DNA of 64,000 bases, from NCBI GenBank assembly GCA_016722045.1, contig JADKGY010000001.1, forward strand, positions 1,612,001 to 1,676,000, given 5' to 3'. The stretch is from Candidatus Opimibacter skivensis (GTDB taxonomy: Bacteria > Bacteroidota > Bacteroidia > Chitinophagales > Saprospiraceae). The notes under the pieces were generated by a model that saw only the letters and a program-made list of their open reading frames with translations, made no database searches and was not told the DNA's origin. This document shows positions 8,551-18,250 of the stretch, piece after piece. Made by a program: the position numbers and the translations under genes. How positions within the stretch are numbered: position 1 is the first letter of the stretch; the number at the start of each line of letters is the position of its first letter.

Positions 8551-8861
8551 TTGTCCTTTGGCTTAAACATGGTTCGTGCAAGTTTATATTCTTCATCAAA
8601 AGGTAGCTTAAGATCTTTGACCATTTCAGGCAAAGTCAATTTCCAACTTACATAGTAGTATGCAAGAATGTGATAACCAGAAAATAGCTTCCCAGGTATT
8701 AAGCTTATTCTATAATCCTTGTTGTCTGGCCGATACCCTAGAGTTCCTTGAAGAGCTATTTCATAAGCTATTTTCTTTATCTTCTCTTTTGAGCCATGTT
8801 TATCCGATTTTCGCTTGTGATTTTTGAAAGTCATCCATTTCTTTCTGTTTGGATGGATCAT
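8547..8861 (-). CDS. Conserved hypothetical 104-aa protein coupled to MazG-like gene
   Basis: A basic N-terminus (with KKWMTFKNHKRKSDKHGSK) is followed by a helical domain containing IAYEIALQGTLGY, IPGKLFSGYHILAYYYVS and LPFDEEYKLA. The true start may be Met10 (8834), because the first residues overlap the end of the upstream TPR/metalloprotease gene (stop at 8800 in its reconstructed frame). It overlaps the MazG-like gene by 4 bases. The domain is not one I can name; no catalytic site is visible. Its tight linkage both upstream and downstream suggests one functional unit: peptidase, this protein, pyrophosphohydrolase and helicase. Confidence 0.6.
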   Translation of the reverse strand: MIHPNRKKWMTFKNHKRKSDKHGSKEKIKKIAYEIALQGTLGYRPDNKDYRISLIPGKLFSGYHILAYYYVSWKLTLPEMVKDLKLPFDEEYKLARTMFKPKDK

Positions 8862-9737
8862 TGGATTCCAAATCGAAAGGGTCTCTCTATTGATTCGAGA
8901 AGCTGATCAATGTCGGATGATTTATTTCTGAATTCCGTTTCACTGACCAGTTCAAAAAAGTTATCAAGTTTTAGATCTTCAGCCCAATGCTTTACAATTC
9001 ATACTCCTCAGCAGGCTCCTTGTCATCTTTATACTCCAGGTATTCTGTATAAAACTCATGAGCTAGCTTCATTTCTTCTTTAGTCGACTTAAAGTCATTG
9101 ATCAGATCGATTCCGAATAATTCTTTGAATTGAATCGCATTGACCATATTCAATACCTTGCTTTTTGAAAGAATATCCTTTGGTGACAATTCAACACTCT
9201 TTTCATCAGTCACCGCTTTCAATCCTTCCCGATTCAGAGTGTATAATGAAAGAAATTGAAAAGGACGCAATTCTGAATATTCTGTATAAAGGAAGTTTTC
9301 AATAAACAGATCAATTGGCGTATTGTACATCTGCCTGTTCATTCCTTCAAACAAACCTGAACAATATTCTGCGATAGAAGCTTCTGAAATACCCAGCTTA
9401 TGGAATTTCTTAATCGTAGGTTCAAGTCCCTTGATGAATTGAGCTTTATGTTCTGGTGTCGATATGAAAAGTTCATTGAGTTCAAGTTTCCTGGCTTCAA
9501 TCACAAAATCCAGGTGAACCAATTCGTGCATGATCAAATGCTCAACAGCGGGATAATTTGTCTTATACCTTAAAATGTGATGTTCTCTCCCATAATTTTC
9601 CGCAAACTCAATCTTTGCCGCTGTGGGTATTTCAGCATCTTCTACAATATCTATCGGAGTACCTTCTTCTGATTCAAGTTCACGTTTGTAGGCTTTGAAT
9701 ATTTCTTTACCCTCTTCTGTAGCGATTACTTTTTAGA
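8800..9737 (-). CDS. HELVH zinc-metalloprotease part of a TPR-protease gene
   Basis: This is the C-terminal half of a gene starting at 10482. After the TPR part, a shift at the T5 run 9730-9734 gives EGKEIFKAYKREL and a domain with the motif HELVH within MHELVHLDFVIEARK, a zinc HExxH signature, preceded by AVEHLI. A frame of 181 aa (8992-9537) carries most of it. Further shifts near 8996 and 8876 continue VKHWAEDLKLDNFFEL and DLESNDPSKQKEMDDF to a stop at 8800. The HExxH and the downstream Glu-rich helices suggest a peptidase of the gluzincin type, but the family is not recognised. With four shifts in one gene, either the gene is decaying or the reads are poor; one shift is at an eight-base homopolymer. 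Confidence 0.6.
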
Positions 9738-10482
9738 AATAGCAAAAGCTAGCCGTACCGAATTTTCATATAGAACATCTTTCTTTCCATTGAGTTTTAT
9801 CGCCTGAACCGTGCTATAAAATGCCGAATGTAGATCATTCTCCATTTCGGCTATCATGCCCAGGGCAAAATGAGTGTTAGGATAATCGTTGTTTATCCTC
9901 AGCGCTTCCCAGAAGTATTTTTTGGCTTCCTCCAGTTTACCTTGTTGCATAAGGTTAGCGCCGATGTTATTGATGGTTATATTATCATTCGGATTAACCA
10001 CCAATGCCTGGTCGTAATACTTCATCGCAGTGGGAACATCATCTTTGTATTTTGCAAAAATGTTTCCCATCATCAATAAAGCCCAACCGTTTTTGGAATC
10101 CCAACGAAGAGCATCTATTAGAAAATTGATGGCTTGATCCTGATCTCCTTCTTCAGAAAGTATTTGACCCATGATCCGGTGGTACTCGGAGATCGTAGGA
10201 TTCTGATCAATTAATTTATGGAGAATAGGCTTAGCCTCAGCATACTTCCCTTTCTCGGAAAGGGCTATTACTTTTCTATAATCGGCTTCTTGAGATAAAA
10301 TCGCCGAAGAATCGATATCGATCGTAACCCAATCATTGTCAATGGTTACAATAGGTTTAAACGGACCGAAAGTATAGAATTTTTCTAAGACACTGATAAC
10401 CAGTTGATTACCCCCCCCTTATTTTCGGGAAGATTGTAAATAAGAAGTCATCAATTTTATGTCTGATTATCATAGTAGTCAT
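9726..10482 (-). CDS. TPR N-terminal half of the TPR-metalloprotease gene
   Basis: Reading starts at ATG 10482 (MTTMIIRHKIDDFLF) and crosses the C8 run at 10411-10418, where seven bases are needed to keep frame, into QLVISVLEKFYTFGPFKP. At least four tetratricopeptide-like helices follow: KYAEAKPILHKLIDQNP, DQDQAINFLIDALRWD, VPTAMKYYDQALVVNPND, GKLEEAKKYFWEALRINND. TPRs bind partner proteins, so this half probably recruits a target or regulator for the downstream HELVH domain. No signal peptide, so cytoplasmic. A TPR joined to a peptidase recalls effector layouts such as TPR-CHAT caspases, though here the peptidase is a metalloprotease type. Start choice is supported by the lack of an earlier in-frame ATG. 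Confidence 0.6.
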
Positions 10483-10639
10483 CAATTGTCTCCAACTTAA
10501 GATCAACAGCAATTTAGGCACAATTTAGTTTGAAATGTGATACTAGTACATCTCATCACTTGGTGAAAATCCTTGCCTTGCGTTAGTTAAAATAAAATAC
10601 AGAAAATTGCAGAAGTTATGGCAAGGACTGCTCAATGCA

Positions 10640-11058
10640 AAAATCTTTCAGGTAAGCATAATCTGTTGCAACATTATAATCCATGTGCTCCATACACAAC
10701 TCAAACCATATTTTTATAGAACTTTTCTCATGATGAGAGTTCTTGTGGGGTAATATGTGAATGTTTGAACTCAATTATGAGATTATGAATCGTTCGAACA
10801 TCAGCAATATGCTTTTCGCCTGTTTGCTCTTCAAACAAAATTATTTCTTACCACTTGGAAGGACAGTTATTCTTCTACATACGATGCCACTCGGTTTCAG
10901 GCTCCCACCAGGGATCGCAAGTCCGAGTTCCTTTGTGCCCAATAGTTTACCTTACCTTCTCCACATTTTGGAATTAAATCTGAGCCCCAATTTGGGCAAA
11001 CTCCTTTAACGCCTTTTTTAGCTTCTATTCTAATGTTATTAACAATTGCAAATCTCAT
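10640..11058 (-). pseudogene. Degenerate CoiA-like gene, second copy
   Basis: Starting at an ATG at 11058, the minus strand repeats the 5' part of the CoiA-like gene at 967-1866: the MRFAIVNNI-type start, the zinc region encoded around 10960, the W-W-x-P-E-T-E-W-H segment around 10900, and the stretch before VIEFQ. Many stops and indels interrupt it, the central nuclease region is partly deleted (an abrupt jump near 10690), and the copy ends with the same 3' tail bases found at 930-965. It starts 10 bases after the Dam-type methylase stop, just as the first copy starts 10 bases after its neighbour. This copy is truly eroded, not only frameshifted. Confidence 0.7.
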
Positions 11059-11067
11059 GACCTTTTT

Positions 11068-11950
11068 TCAAATTCCAAGGAGCTCAATTTCCTTATTCCT
11101 ACTTGTTTTTTTGATTATCGAAATAGTGTGAAATGATATCCTTGAGGAATGAGTGAGTAATTCTGTTCCCTTTTTTGATTCCTGGACTGTATAGTTCACT
11201 ACAAATTCATACAGAGGAAAGTCATAATATAGTTCTAAGATTTCAGGTACACTATCGTATGATAATACCCAATTAAAATTTGCAGTATTTCTTAGGTAAT
11301 TTGCAAGCATTACATGATCTTCATGATGATAATAATTTAAATAAAGTGCTTTACTCGATTGTAATAAGGTGGATCTAGATATACAAAAGCATTCTCGTCC
11401 TGGATTTGTTTTAGAAAAACTAAGGCGTCTAAATTTGAAACAAATATTTTGTCCCTTTTAACGATAATTTTTCGGAGCCGTTCTATCAAATCAATTTTAT
11501 TAAATCTGCAACCAATTTTATATTTAGCACTTTTTGAGTTTTTTCATCTTGCCCACCAATTGGTCCAGCAGCAAGTATTCCAGACCGATTCGTCCTAGAA
11601 AGAAAAAAAGTTGCAAATCCCAAATCAAAACTTGTTGTTGTGGAATTTTTGAAAATTAATCTTTGAGATTGCCACTCCTTTAACGTAACCTCTGTCTTAT
11701 CAACCTTGTCTATAAATCTTTCCCCTTCATTAATCAAAGAATTCCAAAAGGAGTATATGCCTCTAGAAGAATCATTAATTCGAATTGCTTCGACGCTATT
11801 ATTAAGTAATAAATTGATGGCGGCACCGGCACCGCCAGCATAAGGCTCTGAGTATATCACTTTTTTGAGTGAATTGAGCTTTATTAATTCCTCAAAAAAT
11901 GGTGACATAATAGATTTTCCACCCGGATATCTTAATGGAGTTGAATTCAT
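11068..11950 (-). pseudogene. Dam-type DNA adenine methyltransferase 1, two frameshifts
   Basis: About 294 residues when rebuilt. The N-terminus MNSTPLRYPGGKSIMSPFF has the LRYPGGK motif of alpha-class N6-adenine methyltransferases (Dam/DpnM), followed by the AdoMet-binding EPYAGGAGAAINLL. After a shift near 11512 comes CRFNKIDLIERLRKI, and the catalytic motif DPPYY appears in FVYLDPPYYN; after another shift near 11355 the chain ends with FNWVLSYDS and a C-terminal strand region to 11068. It would methylate adenine in a short DNA site, often GATC for close Dam relatives; specificity here is unknown. It lies 40 bases below the NurA gene, apparently in the same operon, and a second homologue lies at 15.9-16.7 kb. 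No restriction endonuclease partner is recognised next to it. Confidence 0.8.
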
Positions 11951-11990
11951 TACTTATTAGACATAGCTTTTAAAAATTATCAAATCTTTA

Positions 11991-13351
11991 TCAACGTGTT
12001 AGACCTGCTCTAGCAATCAAATCAAGTACTTTTCCTCCCGGGACAAGACTTATAGATGCATGTCTATGTGCCAATGCAACTGGAACAATTGCATTATCAT
12101 ATAGATCAAGTTCAAAATACCTAATCAAGTCACAAGCACGTTTAATTAATGATCCATAATTGGATAACATTACTTTTCTAGCAGCAAAGTCCCCTCCATT
12201 TGAACCCTTGTCGGGAAAAGGATATGGTAAAGCAAAGTTGAAAATCCTGCCCCTTTCAGTTTTAAAAAGAAAATCTTGACCATAATAAGTCTCGTGTCCA
12301 AAATTTTCAGAAACTGTATCTGATCCAGTTATATAAATTTGCCTGTAGGCATCATCAATCACCTTAATAACACCTTTTGGAAGAAACTTCTCCAATAATC
12401 GAGCATGATCCATTACATTTCCTGTTTTTTGAAGGCCCATTATTAAAACAGGTTCGTAACCTAGTGTTGACAATCTTGTATTTGCTTCATGGATAAGCGA
12501 CATCAAACGTTGATGCAGTTTTGCAGGCTCGCCAAATAGCGCCAGCGGCCCATCGATAATAAACGCTATATTACTAAGTGCCGAAGGGCTGTTATTGAGC
12601 AGTTCCAATACAAATGCGCCAAGTAAAAGATGCTCAACGGCATTCATCATTCTTGTCATTGCACTTGTATTGTCACCAAAGTCGCTTATGCCCTCATGTA
12701 GCCGTAACCAGTCTGTTGCATATATACCTACTTGGCAATTAGGGCATTCCCTTATAGTTTGCTGTGAAGAAAAAACAAGATCGATTTGAGAAGAACATGA
12801 GGGACATTTAGAAATGGTCAACCTATTATTGTTTAGTAAAAGGAGAGTTTCTGTAAGCACTAAACGACTTGTACCCTCCCGACGGTTTACAGTAAATTGA
12901 TCATAGACAGCGTGTCTGAAACCATCCTTCACAGTTGCCGCTCCTCGATACTTAATATTACTTCCAGGTAGCACATATGTTACAGGTTGTGCATTTCGGT
13001 GCAAAGCAGCAGCTTTAAAGGGATCAACAAATCTTGTATCTGGATCAATAAGTTCAGCATATCGATCCATTGCTATAAGCACATGACTTACTTTAACAAA
13101 CCCTATTTGTGTACTAGGAAGCTTATCATTGATCGGCGTGTCGCTCTTACTAGCGTCAGATGCAACAACAAAGTTTGGTAATCTTGTAGGATTGATTTCA
13201 GGAGCTGGTGCGAACTGAGAGGCAATGGCTCTTGCTTCATCATCCGACGGAGGTCTCATATATTCGCACGATGAAAGAAAGTTTTGAATATCCGGATTAC
13301 GAACAAAATCTGAATGACCTCCTTTTCCTGCTGTTTCCTATTATACGGCAT
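11991..13351 (-). CDS. nurA: NurA-type nuclease with inserted zinc ribbon
   Basis: About 450 residues. The intact 422-aa frame starts at 13259, but the family start MPYNR at 13351, preceded by an ideal AGGAGG, joins it by a one-base shift at 13332-13340 to give TAGKGGHSDFVRNPDIQNFL. The NurA fold shows in IGFVKVSHVLIAMDRYAEL (first acidic site), the central FIIDGPLALFGEPAKLHQ (second acidic motif), and GYEPVLIMGLQKTG. Between them sits a CPSC...CPNC zinc ribbon (about 30 residues). NurA is a 5'-3' nuclease that works with the HerA translocase in end resection; the gene lies directly after HerA. In bacteria such pairs are mostly found in defence-type settings. Followed 40 bases later by a Dam-type methylase. 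Confidence 0.8.
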
Positions 13352-13357
13352 TGTTAA

Positions 13358-13363
13358 CCTCCT
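13358..13363 (-). promoter_or_regulatory. Strong Shine-Dalgarno for NurA
   Basis: The minus strand reads AGGAGG six bases before the ATG at 13351. Strong sites like this are uncommon in Bacteroidota, and it decides the NurA start in favour of 13351 over the ATG at 13259. Confidence 0.6.
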
Positions 13364-13397
13364 GACTTTGGACATTACCTCGCTGGAATTAATATCT

Positions 13398-14696
13398 TCA
13401 ATTTGTTTTCCCCCCCTGATATCTGCAGGTAAATCTGTTAATTTGAGTTGGTATAACAAATGGTGATGATAGTGTCTTTATTCTAGCAAAACCTACGTCC
13501 TGTGCAGCTTTCAAAGATGCAATAAAGTCACCAAAATCATAAAACTTACCTAATGTCTTTAGTTCGTCATCATTATTCAAGTGAGTGACAAACCAGTTTT
13601 CCGTATTGGCTAAAATATTTGGATGAACTGAAGAAGGCTCTTGAGTTGCATAAACAAATGCAATCCGAGCCTTAGCTCCTTCCATCGCAATTCTAGGCCA
13701 CGTATCTGTTAGATCGGCCGTTTTTCCAATTAGATTGTGGGCTTCCTCAACATATAGTACTATATTTTGTGGAACTCTGCCAGCATGCATATCAGACATT
13801 TGCCTTTCGAAAATTCGGTGGGCAATTCTTTTTGAAAGCACTTCTCGTATTTCAACAGGACCTACAGATAAATCCAAAATTACAATGCGTCCGTTATCCA
13901 AATGAGCAATGATTTCATTTGTTATGTCGGCCATTCGGCGCTGGGAATGATAGGGTCTATATTTTTGAATTGCTCTCCACCCTCCAAATGATTGCCCTCG
14001 GCTGTTTTCTCTGGCCAACATATTTAATAAGGATTCAAGTGTAGGATCCACCCAAGATGAGCCTCTTGTGGAAGACTCAAGTCCTATTTGAGGCGTACTA
14101 TTATTACGTTGATGCTCTTTCAAAGAAATATTTATTAATCGTAACTGCTCAAACCATGCACACGCTTCTCCAGGAGAAAGCCGATTGCTTGTTGGGAAGT
14201 TGATATTAACTGCTGGCTGTTGGGCTTGGCCCCATCTTCTAATTTGTACTAACAATGCTTCAGCAATTGGAACGTCGATATTAAGCCCTGTAGGTACTGA
14301 GTAACCAGCGCGAAATAGAATGCATTGAAATACTGCTTTGTGTCTTTGCCAACGTATATGTTCAGCCATCTCAGTATGGTCTGGCTCATCTAAACCTGTA
14401 GACATAAACGCGTCCAAATCTTGACCACTGAAGGGTGAGTTATCATTCTTGAATAAAGCCTGTATTAAGTTTAGAGCTTGAGCGCATTCAATATAGAAAT
14501 TAGGACGTATATCTTCAAAGTCTGCAGTGTCTAAAGCTCGGTACCGGATGGTTTGGCTTGGAAAAACTTCTGCAATTGAACTTCCATCGTCTTGATGATT
14601 GGCATTTGCATATTCACCATTTACATCAAAAATTAATTGGCCTATTCTTATATTGTCTTTTAAAGCTGCTACAGCAACTGCTGAAACTGTAGTTTT
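13398..14696 (-). CDS. herA: HerA ATPase, C-terminal half
   Basis: This half continues the HerA chain after the frameshift at 14693-14696. It begins TTVSAVAVAALKDN, then IGQLIFDVNGEYAN (typical HerA motif after Walker A) and holds the Walker B region IVLYVEEAHNLIG, the sensor-like FVYATQEPSSVHPNILAN and an FVIPTQINRF end. GRIVILDLSVGPVEIREVLSKR also matches HerA/FtsK translocases. The frame stops at 13398 by a G7 run (plus-strand C7 at about 13410-13416), and reading one base differently would extend it into the NurA start region. HerA forms a hexameric DNA pump that threads DNA to NurA. The two halves together give about 690 residues. Confidence 0.8.
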   Translation of the reverse strand, partial: KTTVSAVAVAALKDNIRIGQLIFDVNGEYANANHQDDGSSIAEVFPSQTIRYRALDTADFEDIRPNFYIECAQALNLIQALFKNDNSPFSGQDLDAFMSTGLDEPDHTEMAEHIRWQRHKAVFQCILFRAGYSVPTGLNIDVPIAEALLVQIRRWGQAQQPAVNINFPTSNRLSPGEACAWFEQLRLINISLKEHQRNNSTPQIGLESSTRGSSWVDPTLESLLNMLARENSRGQSFGGWRAIQKYRPYHSQRRMADITNEIIAHLDNGRIVILDLSVGPVEIREVLSKRIAHRIFERQMSDMHAGRVPQNIVLYVEEAHNLIGKTADLTDTWPRIAMEGAKARIAFVYATQEPSSVHPNILANTENWFVTHLNNDDELKTLGKFYDFGDFIASLKAAQDVGFARIKTLSSPFVIPTQINRFTCRYQGGKTN

Positions 14697-15457
14697 ACAG
14701 TGTTCGATTTCCCTGTTCTAGTCATTCCCAAAACAGCAGTACGTCGAGCAAGGAAATCGGTTGGCTGGATGAAAACAGCCACCAAGGGATTTGTTCCCCT
14801 GTGCATTCTTGCGGTTGACGTATATCTTATTGTTCCAATATTTATTGGAGAAGGGGCTTGTGAAAAGCCAGCATTTCGAGCTTCTTCTAGAGCCTTTCTC
14901 TTTACTTCAGGATTGACATGATTTACAATTAAGGAGAGAGCCGCTTCCGTAGGTTTATATGCCCTCATTCTTGATAAGGTCATAAAATTTTCAATATCGC
15001 TTCCTAATCTTAATTCACCATTTTCTAAATAAAAAGTTCCTAGAATACTACAACGTAATCCGCCTGATTGTAATTCAGCAGCAGTTATTGGATCAAGTCC
15101 ATCATTAACATCACCAGGAAATTGTTCTTCTGAAGTGCGTCTTTGGTGGTGTTCAATCCGTGTTTTTACAAGGTCATTATTTTGGGGAAGAGTCACAGGT
15201 TCCAAAACACGTAATAACACAACTTCTTTATCTATTTCTGCTGCATCTGCTAAACGCGCGGGATTGAAACCAGCAGCAACAAGAAAGGAATTATGTGGAA
15301 TGCCCTCAACCCTGTGTTTCCAGTCATCATTCGTTAGAACAAGAGCTTCATCGAAGCTCATGCCATAAACATAACCCACAAATGAAGTATTATAAGTTCC
15401 AAGTAGCCTTACTAACTCACTCTCAGATGCGACAATTTGATTTACAACATCACTCAT
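14669..15457 (-). CDS. herA: HerA ATPase, N-terminal half with Walker A
   Basis: A 262-aa frame starting MSDVVNQIVASESELV. The first 100 residues form a HAS-barrel-like beta domain (TSFVGYVYG, VLLRVLEPVTL), as in HerA family members. Walker A is GMTRTGKSNT at residues 244-253, after AVFIQPTDFLARRTAVL. The frame stops just afterwards, but adding one A to the run at 14693-14696 (GTAAAACTAC on the minus strand) continues into the C-terminal half, so the stop is very probably an artefact or a recent one-base loss. First gene of the HerA-NurA-Dam group; a 155-base gap holds its leader, and a CoiA-tail remnant lies about 150 bases upstream. Confidence 0.8.
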   Translation of the reverse strand: MSDVVNQIVASESELVRLLGTYNTSFVGYVYGMSFDEALVLTNDDWKHRVEGIPHNSFLVAAGFNPARLADAAEIDKEVVLLRVLEPVTLPQNNDLVKTRIEHHQRRTSEEQFPGDVNDGLDPITAAELQSGGLRCSILGTFYLENGELRLGSDIENFMTLSRMRAYKPTEAALSLIVNHVNPEVKRKALEEARNAGFSQAPSPINIGTIRYTSTARMHRGTNPLVAVFIQPTDFLARRTAVLGMTRTGKSNTVKLQFQQLL

Positions 15458-15609
15458 TTTTTATCTAATTTAAAAATTGTTGATACATTCCGTTTTGTTT
15501 AACACCCGCTAATGTCTGTCTTGTTAAGTTAGATTAATACCATGCTCTAAGAACTGATTTTTTTGTCTAAAAAGTTAATGCATTGTAAAACCGAAAAAAT
15601 TCCATTAAA

Positions 15610-15730
15610 TGAACACCAACGACCAGGGCTATGGGCAGTGGTGGCTTAATATGAGAATTTACAAAGTAGCCTTAATCTGTTTCAAGATAATAAACTATCG
15701 GTAAACGGACATCCGTCATTGGCAGTAAGT
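15610..15730 (-). repeat. CoiA-like 3' tail remnant
   Basis: On the minus strand this reads LPIVYYLETD then a stop, and the following bases match those downstream of the CoiA-like gene at 905-965 (GGCTATGGGCAGTGGTGGC versus GGCTATGGACAGTGGCGGC on the plus strand). No start or zinc region remains. The wider gap 15458-15882 holds no other gene that I can support; only a single integron-core-like GTTAAAC is seen near 15502. Confidence 0.6.
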
Positions 15731-15882
15731 TCTCAATTTCAACCTAAGAAGCGAATTCGTCCCAAATGCTTAGATTTAGTTATACCTTTAAACAGGAAAG
15801 CAAATATTATTGTCCAACTGATACTGGAAGATGTTACTGTTGTAAATTCATGTTGCTGACAGTTTCTTAAATAGTGGTTATG

Positions 15883-16724
15883 TTAAAATCGGGCGTTTGC
15901 CTATGTACAAATTATCTGAGAAAATCAATCTCATTTCCTGTCTTATTGGTACTACTTGCACTATATGACAATTTGAAAGCTTTCTTCTGTAGTCAGAATA
16001 CAACTTTCGAATTTGCGTCACATCGTCATAAGTGACAATCCACATTTGCTTATTAACTTTAAATATTTCATTTGCAATTTCTTGATGATCATCCGCTTCA
16101 TAGAAGTTTAAGTATAAATCTTTGCCCTTACATAATAAGGTGGATCAAAATAGAATAATGATTTTTGGGCAAGGTTTTCCGAAGTGCTTTACAAGTAGTA
16201 CCGCATCGGAATTGTGTAATTCAATTTTGCTTTTGTATTGAGCAATCCTTTTAATTCGTTGGATTAAATCAACTTTATTGTACCTGGCATCAATTTTCCA
16301 TTCACCAGTTTGATGTCGTCCACCGATTATACCCGCTTTAATAATTCCAGAACGATTTGTTCGATTTAGATAAAAGGTAGAAAAACCTAACTTTAAAAGG
16401 GTCTGCCGGTGTTTATCTTTTTGAATTAATCGCTGTTGCTCCCAATTATCAATTGTAACAGGCGTATCGTGTATTAACTTACAAAGTTCGTCGGTATTAT
16501 TTAGAACTGGAATGCCAGAAAGAAAAGATTGAACGGTCAATATCATTGATTACTATTTTAGATGCATACTCATTGAATAAGAGGGATAGTCCAACCGATG
16601 CGCCACCGGCATATGGCTCAATATAAACACCATCATAGAGGAAGTTGTCCTTAAATACTTGTTTGAAGTAGTCAGCAACTTTACCCTTTCCTCCAGGGTA
16701 ACGAAGTGGCGAATAAAATTGCAT
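15883..16724 (-). pseudogene. Dam-type DNA adenine methyltransferase 2, frameshifted
   Basis: About 280 residues when rebuilt from four frame pieces. It starts MQFYSPLRYPGGKGKVADYF with LRYPGGK, then IEPYAGGASVGLSLLF (AdoMet site). After a shift near 16530 comes QSFLSGIPVLNNTDEL and FSTFYLNRTNRSGI, then IDARYNKVDLIQRI. A shift near 16165 gives the catalytic FYFDPPYYVRA, and a third near 16125 gives LYLNFYEADDHQEIANEI through to an end at 15883. Same family as methylase 1 but clearly divergent, so not a recent duplicate. It starts 2 bases after the ParB-like gene stop, so the two are coupled. Adenine methylation of DNA is expected; site unknown. Confidence 0.78.
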
Positions 16725-16726
16725 AT

Positions 16727-18085
16727 TTATTTAATGTTTGTCCAAACCTTTTCAACAAAAGGTTGAATGTTATCCCAAGTAACTACCAGATTTGAAGCAA
16801 TGGCAGAAAATTTTGCATTGTGCACATATGCATGTAATGTCTCAATTCCAAGTAAATCATACTTATTATTTGCTGCACTTCGAATGCCTTTGCACATATG
16901 GGCATCAGCCAACTTATTAGATTCAAGATGATTTGCGACCTCAAGCACTTTGGTTATGAAAGGACTATACTTGTCCAAAGTTGATCTTCCGTCTTTAGTA
17001 TGAGTTAGCTTATTCTCTTCAATATAACAATCCATACTATTCTCAATGAACGCTCTGAAAGCGATTGCAGCTACATTAGTAAACTTATTTAACGATAATT
17101 TTTGAAGTTCGTGATAAAGTGAATTTACTTTTGGGTTCTTAATTTTAAGAAGGCAAGTTTTAGGAATGAGAACATCTCTGTCCTTGGGATTGGGTTTGGT
17201 TTTTGGTTGTGGTGTAGAATTTGGTGTCGTGTTACTATTAAACTGCCAAGGTTTTTTTGCCTTGAGTTTTGTATTGGGTTGGTGTGACTTGGGAATTTTA
17301 TTGATGTAATATTCTCTATCTTGTTTTGTATAAATTTTCTTAACATTAAAATCTCCATTTAAAAGGTCTTTAGTAATATAACTCAAACCCTTTACAACTT
17401 CTTTCTCATCAATTTTAGATTGAAGAATTCCATTGTTCACTTCAATACCAAGATATGTTCGAACCGTTGGATCAGAAATTAACCGTTCAAGATTAGAAGA
17501 TTTCAATTTTTTTAAATCTGATTTTACTTTAGTTGGTGTATTCTCAGAATTTTCCAATAATTTAATTGCTTGTAGAACTAATGAGGATTTACCCTCAACT
17601 TTTTCCTCAAATCTATCTACCTGAGATGCTGTCCAAGTGACAGTTCCTATACCATCAAGCTGCCCTGCATGTTTTAGCTTAATCCATTTGTCTGCTTCGG
17701 CAGGGTTATCATATATAGTACATTCTATGTTATTAATAATTGCAGATTTATTATCATCATGAAGCTTTCGAAATTTCCTTTTCAAGTTGGTGTGATGATG
17801 TCCATCAAGCAAATCAGGATTGTTTAACAATTTGAGTGCGACTGATCTACGGTTACCTTCAACAACATTGTATTTTGTTGCGTCATTGCTTGATAGAACT
17901 GTTTGAATTTTGTCATTAGGATTTAGTCCATTTGCTACTATGTGTTCAGCAAGTTTGAAAATTTTATCCCCTTGGTCATTAACCATAGTGTCAATAGCTT
18001 CCTTTTGGCTAGCAACAGGTTCAAAGCGGTAGTTCTCAGTGTTAACCTGTAAATCGGATAGTTTAATTGTTTTTGTCTTGGCCAT
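16727..18085 (-). CDS. ParB-like nuclease-fold protein coupled to Dam
   Basis: A 452-aa intact frame. The N-terminal 100 residues are a ParB/Srx-type domain: IKLSDLQVNTENYRFEP, then AEHIVANGLNPNDKI and the key motif VVEGNRRSVALKLL (E-G-N-R-R at about residue 76). The middle is helical with WTASQVDRFEEKV, resembling a ParB helix-turn-helix region; the segment around 285-320 is basic and Asn/Pro-rich (KPWQFNSNTTPNSTPQPK); the C-terminal third (LPKT...LAFR region) is helical and contains AFRAFIENSMDCYIEE. ParB-fold proteins bind or cut DNA and many use CTP. With no ParA nearby, plasmid or chromosome partition is unlikely; pairing with an adenine methylase is a known phage and defence-island layout. 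Confidence 0.75.
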   Translation of the reverse strand: MAKTKTIKLSDLQVNTENYRFEPVASQKEAIDTMVNDQGDKIFKLAEHIVANGLNPNDKIQTVLSSNDATKYNVVEGNRRSVALKLLNNPDLLDGHHHTNLKRKFRKLHDDNKSAIINNIECTIYDNPAEADKWIKLKHAGQLDGIGTVTWTASQVDRFEEKVEGKSSLVLQAIKLLENSENTPTKVKSDLKKLKSSNLERLISDPTVRTYLGIEVNNGILQSKIDEKEVVKGLSYITKDLLNGDFNVKKIYTKQDREYYINKIPKSHQPNTKLKAKKPWQFNSNTTPNSTPQPKTKPNPKDRDVLIPKTCLLKIKNPKVNSLYHELQKLSLNKFTNVAAIAFRAFIENSMDCYIEENKLTHTKDGRSTLDKYSPFITKVLEVANHLESNKLADAHMCKGIRSAANNKYDLLGIETLHAYVHNAKFSAIASNLVVTWDNIQPFVEKVWTNIK

Positions 18086-18250
18086 TTTTTTGTGTAAATA
18101 AATTTAAAGTTAACTTTTAGTTAATTTGTTTGATGCAGAATTTTTCAACGAAGAATTTTCGGCCCGCGCTACAAACCGAATCCATCCATTGCAACGTGGT
18201 CAAATGAAGTAAATATCCTGTATAGCCGATGTTGTCAGATGCATGTTTAA

